A stretch of DNA of 64,000 bases from Eutypa lata (GCA_022661535.1 JAKULF010000009.1:2108001-2172000); one strand, 5' to 3'. Numbered from the stretch's first letter, positions 46,185-57,250 are shown. The notes: generated from the letters alone by a model not told the origin. Translations and numbers: made by a program.

Positions 46185-48033
46185 ACAATGCCCCTAAATG
46201 GCATGCGAAGTAAGTCATGAATCTCTTGTCTTTTATTGGCGATGCAGATGATCCCTCAAAACCCCGGTACCAGGTGGAGTTGCCATAATCCATCGTACAA
46301 CTTATGCCCAAAGGGGCGTTCCGCACCCCTTAAAATAGTCTCCGTCCCTTCCTCCTTATTCTACAACAAGGTCCTTTAGCCTACATACATAGTTTTCAGT
46401 ACCACGGCACTCAATGCAGATATGGACTGACAGACCACAATAGACACGATAGTGCTAGTAAATCTAACCAGATACTAAATGGATGGGAGTGGGGATGTGG
46501 TAGACATGGAGAAAACGTGTCTTTATGAGACGCAGTTGGTCAGAAACTGTCGTTCCATTCATTTAATTCGTTGCTGATAGGGAGGGTAACAAGGTAGCCA
46601 GCTGGGGTAGGAAAATCCGAAAATATGTGCTTGCACATGTTTCCACCAATCAAGTTTTCAAGGACAGTCATCGTTCACGTTGTCGTAGGCTAATATACAA
46701 TCAGTAATAATCTTAAACATGCCAATTCCTGACCACAATAAAAGCAAATCCCACGTGTTAATGTTTATATTGTTTAACATCCAAAGTGAGCATGAATATT
46801 TCAGGACCCAGTATTCACTATTAGATCTTAGCTGTGGCTTATTCTAGCACATTTCGACGGCCGAATATTTATAGAAAGATCAAATTGTTCACGGAGAGAT
46901 ATACTTACCGCCACTGAAAAGCATATACAACATAGAAGGGCTACCTGTTGACTAGCATTTCTTCATATCTATCTATATAAAATTCCCGTCCGAATCAGTG
47001 TATAGAATGACGCCAACCCCCTGATGCACCACGTATCGATATAAATTAGTAACTGCAAACGGGAAGTTGCGTCACGAAATTATCGGAACCTTTGTAACAA
47101 TTCCACATAGAATGAAATACTCAAATAGAGGTAACTAGGTGGGCTTGAGGTTGAAATCCCAGGTTGAAAGCCCAGACAGAACTTCAGGCAACTAGGCAAA
47201 AAGGAAGTTTCAAGCAAGTGAGACTTGAACCTACGCAGATTACTCTGCTAAGAAATTGCTTGTTAAGGTAGCCTCAACCTGTCAGACAGACACAAGTGTG
47301 CTGTGTAAGTCTAGGACGAGGGCACACGTTCCGCGTACTACATATTCTCCCATATGAGATTACTAGTATTAACTACATGATATTCACTATCTGGCCACCA
47401 TTATGTGACACCCTACCTAACATCTCCGATACGCTGCATTATCTTGTCGCCAATCCAATACCCTCTGCTTACTACCCTTGCAAAGGCGCATTTCGCTCCG
47501 CCATATTATCAGTGATTCTGAAAACTCGTGCACTAACCGTGTGACTAAGGATCAACATTTAAATATATACTACGAAGTCTTTTTGGCAAGTTGGTTGGCA
47601 AGAAGTAAAAACGGCTGTCTTTTTACATTGTACCAATAATACAAGAAAATAAATGTATACCTACATACATATAAAAATACATTTTTGTTTATTAATTAAT
47701 TTAAGACCAATATTATACATTAAAAATAAACCAATTGCACAATCACTCCCCGTTTTAATTTAGTAGTAGTAATAGCAGTATTATTTGGCGCCAGGGGAAA
47801 GCTGAGAAGCAGCTCTCAACCATGACCTCCCTTGGGGTACTTCGGGCGTGCTAGGATAGGAATAGTTACACTATAATACATAGCAACCCATCTAACAAAT
47901 CACGCCCGAGGACGCGTCACCTTTGATAGGTGGTTCTAGCTGTGTCTCCCTCGTGGCCGGTTGGAGGACAGTATCAGCCTGTTCGTTTTACTTTAGTTAC
48001 ACCTTCTTGCGTAATATATGACAGCAAACCCCA
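46185..48033. other. AT-rich intergenic
   Basis: No gene recognised. A 52-base tRNA-like fold remnant lies at 47211-47262. The last 300 bases are the 3' flank of the viperin gene. Confidence 0.5.
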
Positions 48034-49101
48034 TCACCACTCCAACCCTTTCTTACTACCATCCCCACTACAACCACTCTGTAGCATATCGGAACTGCGC
48101 CAATCGTAAATGCCACCTCGTTCCACAAACGATTTCTTATCCCAAACAACCTGCTTCATAGCCTCCTTGACGCCGACTTGCAAGATCGACTCGCTCTTGG
48201 TCATCATACCCTCGCCCTTGTCTAGGAAGCACATGTACTCATCTAGAAGCAGGTAGCTGCTCTCCATCGACTTGTTATCCTCCGGAACATAGCATGGGAG
48301 ATGCTTGTGGCGGTCACAGAACGTTCGCCATTGTTCATCAGTCACCAGGAAGGCCCTCGCGTCTCGCTTTCTCGTCTCGTCGTCGTTCTCGCCTGCGACG
48401 ATGAGACACTGGAATACTTTCCAGCGGAACGGTGCCAGCTGTTCGATATTGGCGGTCATATCTTCGTCCCAGTTATATATGTTGACGACGGTATTTAGCT
48501 TGAACTTGATTCCGTATTGTCCGCACCACTCCGCAATACGAAACAGCCGGTCCACATTCCCTCCATCGTCGCCACGGCCAATCCTTTTATTGGTCTCCGC
48601 ATTAAACGAGTCGCAAGACACGGCCAGGATATCCAACCACTGGCAATTTTCTCGCATCCACTTTTCCCGGATCTTGCTGCCGTTGCTCACGATGCTGATG
48701 CTCTCGACGCCCAGCTCTTCCTTGCAATAGCAAAGCAGTTCGGTGAGGAGACGAGGATACAGGAAGGGTTCTCCGCCCGCGATGTTGAGTTTGCGCATGC
48801 CGGCCTCTTTTAGCAGCCGCAGACCACGTTTCGCCTCATCGATAGGAAGGACGTAAGAAGAGGTCTCGGTGTGGAAACAGAAGCCGCAGGTGTAGTTGCA
48901 TTTCCGAGATGGGAAGTAATTCACGGAAACTGGGGCGTCCGGTTCCTTTGATGGGTCCCTGGGTGTCTTGTTGTTGGCGTTCAGTTTGAAGAGTTTCTTG
49001 GTTACAATGGAATTAGAAACAGCGTAGAGGGCAATGATTAAGAGACATGAGACAGCCAGTCCATTCGTCAGAAGAGAGATAATAGCCATGATCAGGTACA
49101 C
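48034..49101 (-). CDS. Viperin (RSAD2) homologue, radical SAM nucleotide dehydratase
   Basis: Single exon of 355 residues; ATGs at 49101 and 49089 are both possible. An N-terminal hydrophobic helix (about 5-28) should anchor it to the ER or lipid droplets, as in animal viperin. The radical SAM cluster motif is CNYTCGFC (Cys68, Cys72, Cys75), followed by the GGEPFLYP SAM-binding element (AGGEPF). Further viperin-specific strings are LDILAVSCDSFN, IGRG, FKLNTVVN, RWKVFQCL and SYLLLDEYMCFLD, then ERGGIYDW, and a C-terminal LEW whose Trp355 matches the terminal Trp of animal viperin needed for CIAO1-dependent cluster loading. Viperin turns CTP into ddhCTP, an RNA chain terminator; prokaryotic relatives use CTP, UTP or GTP. 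It is head-to-head with an NMP kinase. Identity is secure; nucleotide preference is not known. Confidence 0.95.
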   Translation of the reverse strand: MYLIMAIISLLTNGLAVSCLLIIALYAVSNSIVTKKLFKLNANNKTPRDPSKEPDAPVSVNYFPSRKCNYTCGFCFHTETSSYVLPIDEAKRGLRLLKEAGMRKLNIAGGEPFLYPRLLTELLCYCKEELGVESISIVSNGSKIREKWMRENCQWLDILAVSCDSFNAETNKRIGRGDDGGNVDRLFRIAEWCGQYGIKFKLNTVVNIYNWDEDMTANIEQLAPFRWKVFQCLIVAGENDDETRKRDARAFLVTDEQWRTFCDRHKHLPCYVPEDNKSMESSYLLLDEYMCFLDKGEGMMTKSESILQVGVKEAMKQVVWDKKSFVERGGIYDWRSSDMLQSGCSGDGSKKGLEW

Positions 49102-49514
49102 ACCCCAATTAGGTATACGCCAGAAAGTTCCTAAACAGTAGGTGTTAAGTTGGTTTCTTCAGCCAAGCGATGGAATTTGGGGACGTGAGCAGTATTTATT
49201 GGCATACGAACAGTCTGACATACAAACAGTCTGACCTAAGAAGTAGCAACATGGAAATACCTAATATTTGATTGGTTTAGATACGTGCACGTGCCTACAA
49301 CAATCTTAGACAGAGTATAAGATCTACCGCTTGCGCTTCCGTCATTCGTGACTTAGTGCGCGTCTAAGAAAACAAAAACATTTTGGGTTTGTAAAGCTAG
49401 GTTTTTTTGTTTATAGAGCTAGTGCTACGATAAAAAGCCATCACTCTTGCCTCACTATCTGCACCGAATCGATCAGAGTAGTATAGACCTCACCGCCTAC
49501 TACTAGGTAACACC
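49102..49514. promoter_or_regulatory. Shared bidirectional promoter of viperin and NMP kinase
   Basis: Only 413 bases separate the two divergent starts, so the genes probably share control elements and could be co-induced. Apart from a short tandem-like GAACAGTCTGAC / AAACAGTCTGAC pair near 49207-49230, no regulatory motif was recognised. Confidence 0.55.
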
Positions 49515-50338
49515 ATGCAGACTACCCCTAATATCCCCACTCCCCGCAACTTTGCGGTCATTTTCGTCCTTGGTACGTATCCTTAGACCCTCCAGTCTAT
49601 CTACCTCAGCCCTGTTCTACTAACTTTTTAGGACCTCCTGGTGCCGGAAAAGGGACGCTCTGCACCCATCTAGCACAAAAACACAACTTGACGCACTATT
49701 CCGTCGGTGATAGCCTCCGAAGTTGGATGCGCGAAAACCGTGCCACATCACTTGGAGCCCGGATCCAAGACAAGCTCGATAATCAGGGATTTCTTACCTC
49801 GGAGGATTTGAACCCATTTATTCGCTGCGCGATAAAAGACGCCATCTACCAAGATGAACCAAAATACCAAGGCATTCTAGTCGATGGATTTCCGCGATGC
49901 ACAGAGCAGCTAGAATCCTTTGACACATGGCCGTTCCAGGACGAATTGCCACTTGCCCCGAGCCGTGGCGGTTGGGCGGGAGCAAATGCCAAACCGGATA
50001 TTGTGCTATCTCTCGGTGTTACCAAGCAAAATGCGAAGGCGAGATATGTAGCCCGGGCGCGAGATAGCAATGACAGCCGGGAGAAGTTCGAGAGGCGTTT
50101 CGTAGAATATGAAGCGGAGACTGTGGAAGTTGAGGAAGTGTATCGGCAGCGTGCCGTTTTGATTGATGTGGGTATCAAACAATCTACGTAAGGAAGAGTG
50201 GGATACTAATGTGTGTAGGTTGATGCAAATGGAACGAAGGAGGAGAACGTCAACACGATGACAAAGAAGCTTGAAGACAGTGAGCTATGGCAAAAGGTCG
50301 TCGTTCAAGGAAGTACAGGGGCACATTTTCTTGTGTAA
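49515..50338 (+). CDS. Nucleoside monophosphate kinase (UMP-CMP/adenylate kinase family)
   Basis: Three exons (49515-49572, 49632-50167, 50219-50338) with introns of 59 and 51 bases join in frame to 237 residues. The second intron uses a GTGGGT donor and has a TACTAAT branch site before TGTAG. The P-loop GPPGAGKGT (about 20-28) spans intron 1. HYSVGDSLR and RIQDKLDNQGFL form the NMP-binding region, DGFPRCTEQ follows, and the LID segment contains RARDSNDSREKFERRFVEYE (one D-x-x-D-like pair, EKFERR). VLID-VDANGT spans the second splice. The length fits UMP-CMP kinase (about 200) with an insert of about 25 residues (GGWAGANAK). In vertebrates CMPK2 adjoins RSAD2, and prokaryotic viperins also occur with NMP kinases; here the kinase is divergent from viperin, so it may supply nucleotide substrate. 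Confidence 0.9.
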
Positions 50339-51425
50339 GGGACATGAGAAATGGAAACATTGCTGGAAGTGTATTGCTGCCTCACGTTTGCATGGGCGCC
50401 CGGTTCGCTTAAGGTTTCACGGAGAGTTTAGAACCAAAGGTCGGCAATTTTTGTGCAACGTAATGAGGTAACTGTGAATAAAGGTTGTCCTAACAATATT
50501 GAATATCCTTTAGTTATTTAGCCGCATAATATTTTATTTTATTTTAATGGAAATGATGGATAGTATGATAGTGGAAAATTACCTACAATATATACAAATG
50601 TCCTTATTGTTTCTTTCTTGTAGTTAGCATGCAGTCATTTCAGAGGCAGCTCTTGCCTTTGAGTTATCACAGCAAGATAAACCAGTATCTAACAGTGCTG
50701 TCAGAATGCAGGTGGAGGTCAGGCATTGCCAGGAAGCTTGGTTCTGTATTCGTAACTAGGTCAGAAATCCAAGGTTTCATGTAGATATAGCCTGCTACAG
50801 CTTGCTGCTGCCTTGCCATTGGTGCCTCAGCTCCTTAGAGCTCTTTTGACCCCTTTAACCCCCTTTGAGCCTTTCAGGAAACCTTGCAACCACTTTGACA
50901 ATACATCCTATCATCCTGGCTGCTGACAAGTACTTAGTATTGAAAATTACAACGTATTGTACTAAGCTTCTGCAATTAGATATCACAACTAATCAATAAG
51001 ACAATATGAAGGAGGGTTCTTGTTTATATACCCCTTCTCTCACTCTTCCAACTAAAATACCCCTAAATGATTATTATGCTTTAACTATAACTCTATACTA
51101 GCATATTTCCTCGGCATACGCTTTTATTCGTTTAGCAAGGATGGTGCCACTCAGGCTACAGGCAGCTACGAAGTACAGTACTTAAGTACTTGGCTCACTA
51201 CATGTAGGTAGGACCCACCAAAGCTTCCCCCACGTTGAAGGATAAGCTTATCGTTTGAAGCCTGGCATCCTGTAGCTATACTAACGTTAAGTAGATACAC
51301 ACTCAACAACCGTCCCATCTTCATTACGAATACTTAGTATTCCACCACAAACTTCCCATTCTCATAGACCACTTTCTAGAGCAATTCCCATTACTATCCC
51401 ATACGGTAACAGAATCCGGCCGAAG
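50339..51425. other. Intergenic with a dispersed repeat copy
   Basis: Contains a 207-base repeat copy (50699-50905) and AT-rich DNA. The last 120 bases form the CSN4 leader. No gene recognised. Confidence 0.5.
50699..50905 (+). repeat. Dispersed repeat copy 1, LTR-like
   Basis: Starts TGTCAGAATG and ends TTTGACAATACA, giving short inverted TGTCA/TGACA-like termini. It is homologous over its length, in reverse orientation, to 58986-59183 (shared blocks include CTTGCCATTG, CTGCTGCCTTGCC, CAGGAAGCT and CCACTTTGACAATAC). Substitutions between copies are consistent with C-to-T/G-to-A decay. No target duplication was seen. Confidence 0.75.
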
Positions 51426-52826
51426 ATGGCCTCCAGCAAAGTGAGACAGGCCCTCTCGCAGGTCCAAGAAGCCCAGGACCAAGCCGCCGCCTTCGACACC
51501 CTCCTCTCGAACCTCCAAGCCCTCTCGACCCCGGAAACGATCGGCGAAGACCTCAAAGCGATCATCGATGCCGTGTTCTCGGGAAACAACTCATCGCTCG
51601 GCATCGTCGGGCAGCGGTCCGTCGTGGCGAGCTTCACCGCGGCGCTCAAAGCGACCGACGACCCGGCGCTCTGGATGGAAGTCGGGAAGCACGCGCTGGA
51701 GATTCTAGCGGGCGGGGGCCAGCAGACCACCCTGACCACGTTCGTCGACCAGGCCGTGGCGCTGCGGGAGCTCGCCGCCGACGGCCACGAGGCGACCGAG
51801 GACTACCTGGGGGCGGCGCGGGCGCTCGCCGAGATCCCGCTCGACGCGTCGCAGCGCCGCGTGACCGACGCCGACCGCGCCCGCGTCTGGGTGCGCATCG
51901 TGCGGTGCTACCTGGAGGTGGACGACACGACGACGGCGGAGACGTACCTGAACAAGCTGAAGGGGGTGATGCACGCCGTGACGGCGGCGGAGACGCCCGA
52001 CCACGCGATCCTGCACCTGCACTTCCGGCTCTCGCAGGCGCGGATCCGCGACGCCAAGCGCGAGTTCCTGGCCGCGAGCCAGGCGTACCACGACATCAGC
52101 CTGTCGGCGGCCATCGCGGAGGAGGAGCGGCTGCACACGCTCGGCATGGCGATCAAGTGCGCGATCCTGGCGCCGGCGGGCCCGCTGCGGAGCCGGGCGC
52201 TCGGCCGCCTCTTCAAGGACGAGCGCGCGCTCGGCCTCGAGGAGTTCGGCATGCTCGAGAAGATGTTCTTCGACCGCCTGCTGTCGCCCGCCGAGGTGGC
52301 CAAGTTCGCCCAGGGCCTCGCGCCCCACCAGCTCGCCACCACGTCCGACGGGTCCACCGTCCTGGCCAAGGCCGTCGTCGAGCACAACCTCCTCGGCGCC
52401 TCGCGGCTGTACAGCAACATCCGGTTCGAGGCGCTGGGCGCGCTGCTCGGCCTCGACGCCGACAAGGCGGAGGACACCACCGCGCGGATGATCGAGCAGG
52501 GCCGCCTCGTGGGCAGGATAGATCAGATCGAGGAGATCATCTATTTCGAGGGCGGCGAGGCGTCCGGCGAGAAGGGCAGCGGCCGGGCGGAGGGCACCGT
52601 GGGCAAGGAGATGCGTCGTTGGGATGCCAATGTGCAGGACCTGGCCGAGGAGGTCGAAAATGTCACCAATGCATTGCAGCGAGAGTTCCCTGTGAGTTCT
52701 ACTGACGTTACTATTTTCTTTTTGTGCTTTTTTATTATTCTTTTCTTTTTCTTTTGTCTTAAAACAGAACGAAGCTAACAACACCATCCACAACAGGACT
52801 TCGTGGCCGCGAACTTGGTAGTGTAG
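51426..52826 (+). CDS. COP9 signalosome subunit 4
   Basis: Two exons (51426-52691 and 52797-52826) with a 105-base intron (CCT-GTGAGT donor, CACAACAG acceptor). The joined protein has 431 residues and ends FPDFVAANLVV, the usual C-terminus of fungal CSN4. An alternative acceptor at AAAACAG gives a less likely tail. The N-terminal three quarters are TPR-like helical repeats (ALWMEVGKHALEIL, RARVWVRIVRCYLE, AETYLNKLKG, EFLAASQAYHDI). A PCI winged-helix domain lies near the end (VVEHNLLGASRLYSNIRFEALGALLGL, ARMIEQGRLVGRIDQIEEIIYFE). CSN4 is part of the eight-subunit COP9 complex that removes Nedd8 from cullins; in Aspergillus nidulans its loss affects development and light response. The exon is strikingly GC-rich compared with its surroundings. 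Core gene, intact. Confidence 0.95.
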
Positions 52827-53193
52827 TGAAGATAAACGGATGGTTACGAGGGTCATGCATGCATTTCAAGAAGCCTGGCGTTACGAGGGTTAATAGGGGA
52901 ACGGGAAGGGTTTGGTATTATGATAGTATGGCAAAAGAAAAAGAATCATCATTACATAGATATGCATTGGAGTTTTGTTTGCAGAGAGGGTATTATCATA
53001 TCATTATGCTTCAACTCCGCGAAGTCAATATCTAGACGGACAGGCCAAGTAACAATAACAACAAGAACAATAGATAAAACCAAGACCATAAAGGGTAGGA
53101 AAGTCAAAAGACCATGCATGCATGCTTGCAACGTCCATCATTGAGTCCCATCAAATTTCAAATGCAATCAATCGGTTCCGTTAAACCCATCCA
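52827..53193. other. Intergenic between convergent genes
   Basis: The 3' flanks of CSN4 and the SGNH hydrolase gene. No gene seen. Confidence 0.6.
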
Positions 53194-54336
53194 TCAGTCC
53201 AGGTCGGCCTTCCGGACGAAGATGTAGCCCTGGCTCAGCAGCTTGGGGTCCCCCCTCTCCTCCTCGAAGATCAGCTGCTCGATGGCCCGCCGCTGGCGCG
53301 CGTCGCCGTCGCCGACGAGGTTGCTGATCTCGGTCTCCTGGGCCTCGGCCAGCCGTATGATGCGCGTCAGCGCCTCGGCGATCTTCTCCCCCATGTAGTC
53401 GTAGCCCGCCTCGGTGAGGTGCACGCCGTCGTCCTCCCAGATGCGCGAGCGCTTCGCCGGCGGCATGTCGAGGTACGGCAGGGCGGAGTGAAGGTCGAAG
53501 TAGAAGCTATAAGTAGTAGGGAGGGGAAGGCTGTTAGCAAGTCGGGTTCCGCGGTAGCAGGACTAGTAATAAGAGTCGGTGTTTATTGCCGATTTAACGG
53601 GAGGCGGGAACAAAAAGGAGGGGGCGAAAGAAGGGATACAGATGTAGCGGAAGGAGGGGGCGAGGACTCACAAATTTGGTCTCTTGTATTCCCGGATAGC
53701 CTCGTTGATATCGTCTCGTGCCTCGTCCACCTGGGGGAAATACCCCACGCCCACCTCGGGTATCGTGAGCGCGAGGACCTTACCTCCACGTGACAACGGG
53801 ATGCCCCAGGTCCGACGCAGGCCATCGACGACGTCATTCGGGGACACCTTCCAGGCGAGGTCGTTGGTACCACCTAACACAATCGTCCAATCGTACTTCG
53901 GTCGGCTTCGGGCGTCTTCGCTATCGGTCGCACTCGACGACGGTGGTCCTGCTGTCTGTTCTTCAGCGCCTCCTCCCTCTCGTTCTCTCTCTTGTTCTCG
54001 TGATTGTTGGTTCTGTTGTTGGTGGTGATGGTGGTGGGTATCATTACTGTTACTGCTGCTATTGCTACCGATGCTGCTACGATAGCTAGCGCTGCCGCTT
54101 CCACTACTACTCGTGCTGTTGCTGCGCCGCTGCCACGCCCGCTCCATGCGTTTCCGGTACGAGCCGTGCGCTACCCTGTTGCCCGGGACGCCGTCGACTT
54201 CGCAGATGGGTTGGAGGTGCGGCAGGGCGGCCTCGAGCTTCTCCTCCAGCTTGCCGGCATAGGGGTGTGCTGAGGGCCAGCCCGCCGTTAGGGAATCGCC
54301 GAAGCAGAGGATCCGGAGCAGGGGTTTCGACATCAC
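53194..54336 (-). CDS. SGNH/GDSL-family hydrolase
   Basis: Two exons (54336-53672 and 53506-53194) with a 165-base intron (GTGAGT donor, TATAG acceptor) join in frame to 325 residues; ATGs at 54336 and 54333 are adjacent. The catalytic blocks are complete: block I ILCFGDSLTAGW with the nucleophile Ser (about 15), block III GGTNDLAW, and block V WEDDGVHLTEAGYDYMG with the Asp-x-x-His pair. A low-complexity insert of about 65 residues (Ser/Asn/His/Gln/Glu runs) sits between blocks I and III and is not typical. There is no signal peptide, so it is probably intracellular, resembling fungal GDSL esterases/lipases of unknown substrate. The exon after the intron carries the block V residues, so correct splicing is essential. 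Confidence 0.9.
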
Positions 54337-55164
54337 TTTTCCTTTCCCCTCCCCAGGTTCCGTTTAGCTCAAGAAAGAGAGTTTCGGTGAGGCGGGGGCG
54401 AAGGATGAATAGAGAAACGATAAGATAGTATAGGATAGGATAGATAGAGGAACTAACAAAACGAATATGATGGGTGAGCGAGGAAATGCACACTACTAGT
54501 TAGGAGGAATGGTTGATGTGAAAAAGGCAGACAAAGGGAAGCTACCTAAGGTAGGTTAGGTTAGGCGGCAGGCGTGTAGTGTCTGGTGGTTGAGTTACGT
54601 AGGGCTGAGAATAAGCTCCCGACCGTGTGGGACCTCAAAGTGGGTGGGGGAATGGGGCTCCATGTGGGGTAAGTCACAGGTATTAGTCAGTAATCTCGGA
54701 GCCGCCCGAGAGCCTCTACGACCTCATCTCATCTGTGAAGTTTTGGGGGGGGGAAATGGAGTAGGCAGGTGCAGGGGAAGGGCGGGTATCTCAACAAGAT
54801 ACCGTTAATAAATGGCATTGTGAGATAATTTAGGTAACTCTAGGTCCGGTTGGTAAAGGGCTTAGTTAGTGACGATCCTGAACGCCGCTAATAACAAATT
54901 TTCATCTTACTGGCAGATATTTGCGACTTATTCTGCAATTTTAGGACATCTAGGCGTAGGTATGAGATAATTTTCACGGTAATAGTTAAGGTTTTGTTTC
55001 GTTCATCAGGTATCGTTACAAGGGTATAGTATAGCATAGTTCCGTTCCTTTCCGGTTTTCTTAAACACCTTCAGGCAAGTAAAGACAGGTGATGATATGC
55101 CAGTGTTTTCTACCACAAATTTTCAACAACAAGCAGCAACTCCCCCGTCTCCTCGCTAGCAGCT
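54337..55164. other. Intergenic
   Basis: The SGNH gene promoter region with TAGGTTAGG microrepeats near 54548-54563, then AT-rich DNA. No gene recognised. Confidence 0.5.
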
Positions 55165-56169
55165 TCAGTTCTTCTCCTCTGTGGCGGCCTTCTTCTCCAC
55201 GGCAACAACCTTCACCTCCTCGGTGGCATCCTTCTTCACCTCCTCAGAAGCAACCTTCTCGCCCACAGCGCCTTTCTGCTTCGTCTTCTCCTCTCCTTCA
55301 TTGGTCGTCTGGGCCACCTCCGCAAACTCCTTGAAGAAGTCGATGATTCTCTGCTCCCGCTTGGCCGCTTCCTCCTCTAGAGACATTTTCTCGATCCCGT
55401 GTCTGGCCTCCTGAACGCCGACCTTCATTCTCTTCTCGCTGTGGTAATGCGCGGCTTCCACGTTCTCTGCCTCCCTCTCAATGCTCGACATGTCGATCGT
55501 GCGCTTCTTTGAGGATGTCTGTTGTTGTTGTTGTTCTTGCTCGCTGCATATATAGTCCGCCGTAACCTTGGCATCATTAATCGGGACTCCATTGCATTCG
55601 TCCGATTCGTCGATGGCCGCGTCCGGGTATTTATTGACATCGCAGAGATATTCGAGCCACTTATCGAGCTGTGCAATGTAGGACGGGGTCTGGAATCTGT
55701 TGTTCTCGAGGCCTACATTGCGGGTGCCGCGCGCACGCGCCTCTGACAGCGACTCGACGAAGTACGATAGGTCGTCAGCGCGTAGATCCGGTGTGCCTGC
55801 CTCCACGTCGACCCACGGGAGAGCAACTAACACGTGTTCCCAGAAGTCGTCCCAGCTCTCCTTGGCGATGACGGGTATCTTCTCCAACATGATGCACAAG
55901 AGCTCGTAGATGCGCGTATCGACCTGGTCCCGGACCGGTCTCCCTATCGTCTTTTCCAAGCGGGCCTGAGCTCTCGACTTGATACCATAGGTCAGCACCC
56001 GGGAGAGGACAATCGCTGTGTCACAATCGTCGAGCACTATGCCATGCTTGAAGTTTGAACCGCCCCATTTCAGGATTGTGGACAAGGGCACAACTCTCCC
56101 CTTCCGTTGATGGGGTGACATTGTCGAAATATCTGAATTGGAGTGATGTTTTGGATTGATATGATGCAA
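55165..56169 (-). CDS. Unknown fungal protein with charged coiled-coil C-terminus
   Basis: Single exon of 334 residues; an ATG 16 codons downstream (56121, MSPHQRKGR) is an alternative start. The N-terminal part (about 25-190) is globular with patterns such as KWGGSNFKHGIVLDDCDTAIVL, RPVRDQVDTRIYELLCIM, SWDDFWEHVLVALPWVD and YIAQLDKWLEYLCDV. It resembles no family I can name. A Gln run (about 217-221) follows. The C-terminal 110 residues are rich in Glu, Lys and Ala and predicted coiled coil. No catalytic motif, signal peptide or membrane segment was seen. Confidence 0.7.
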   Translation of the reverse strand: MHHINPKHHSNSDISTMSPHQRKGRVVPLSTILKWGGSNFKHGIVLDDCDTAIVLSRVLTYGIKSRAQARLEKTIGRPVRDQVDTRIYELLCIMLEKIPVIAKESWDDFWEHVLVALPWVDVEAGTPDLRADDLSYFVESLSEARARGTRNVGLENNRFQTPSYIAQLDKWLEYLCDVNKYPDAAIDESDECNGVPINDAKVTADYICSEQEQQQQQTSSKKRTIDMSSIEREAENVEAAHYHSEKRMKVGVQEARHGIEKMSLEEEAAKREQRIIDFFKEFAEVAQTTNEGEEKTKQKGAVGEKVASEEVKKDATEEVKVVAVEKKAATEEKN

Positions 56170-57129
56170 AACTTATACTAAAAGATTGAGATTGGTACAG
56201 GCTGTTCCAGTGAAGAATGTATTAGGTATTGAAAAGCTGCATAGCTGAGGTTGGTGCTGGAAAAGTTCGATGAGTACAAGTATGAATTGCGATTTGTACA
56301 AATCCTGCAAGTTTTAGTAGTAGAATTTGAAAACAGTAGGTGATTGTAAAGTGAACGTCTGCAAGTGCTTTAGGAGTTTAAGGTCAGAAGGTTGTAATCA
56401 AGTTCATACATACGTCTATTTTGTATCAGCCTGATTGTTCTTCATGTATTGGTTATCAAGTAAACAGATGGTAGTAACGAGACGGTTGAAAACTTGAAAA
56501 ATGTCAAACTAGTACAAGTGGACGTACATGATGTCCCAAAAAGACCAAAAAGTTGCCATAGCTACAATACGTGAAAAGTTACAAAAAAACATAACACAAG
56601 CCTTTAATATATCTCATTTTGGGTGTTGGGTTATCATCATTTTGATAAATAAGGGCATAAATTTGGTGCAACAGACCGGCGTAAGCTTAATACACAAATA
56701 CACAGAGATAGGTAGCACGTAAGTCAAATAAGAACGAAGAATTCAGAGGTACCAAAACAATTGCTTCGAACCACCAGCTTGCACTAGGCTACAATATTGG
56801 ATTAGAAAAAGGCAATGATTAGTTGCATGACCTCAATGTTGTAGGTAGATAGATACTTTCTCATGGCATCAGCCCTAAGGCATCCATCCGTATCTCCAAG
56901 GTGATACGTTCCTATTGTACAGACATCACAGGCACTTGCATGACCAGATAAGAAAAGAAGAAGGAAAAGGTGTATGACTTCAAAGATAAGTACCTAGGTA
57001 ACTAACTACAAGTGCTAAGCCGGAGAAATCCCATTGGTACGGAATATGGGTGCCTGATTGAAGACATATAAGTCATAATAAAGTAATAAGTTTTCAATAT
57101 CCCAGGACGTGGTAGTATGTATGGTAGAC

Positions 57130-57250
57130 CGGTGGCCGACATTACGGTACTGTCATCACTCTGCCTAACATACTAAACCTTAGGGTTCGATTCTAACAAA
57201 GGGTCCTGGGTCCCAATTCGAGCCTTGTGGGTTCGAATCCCATACTTTTT
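57130..57250 (+). other. tRNA-like remnant (two T-arm-like boxes)
   Basis: GGTTCGATTCTAA (57184 region) and GGGTTCGAATCCCAT (57230 region) look like tRNA T-arms / pol III B boxes, the second followed by a T-run. A GTGGCCGA block upstream resembles a Ser/Leu D-arm. No pairing acceptor stem was found, so it is not a functional tRNA; it may be a tRNA-derived element. Confidence 0.3.

Noticed and set aside
47211..47262. tRNA-like fold on the minus strand
   Set aside because: A perfect 7-base-pair acceptor-like stem and a T-arm-like GGTTCAAGTC are present, but the total is only 52 bases and lacks a D-arm, so it is not a functional nuclear tRNA.
51705..52856. 383-codon minus-strand frame over CSN4
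   Set aside because: Shadow of the GC-rich CSN4 exon; the plus strand has the PCI domain and a splice-consistent end.
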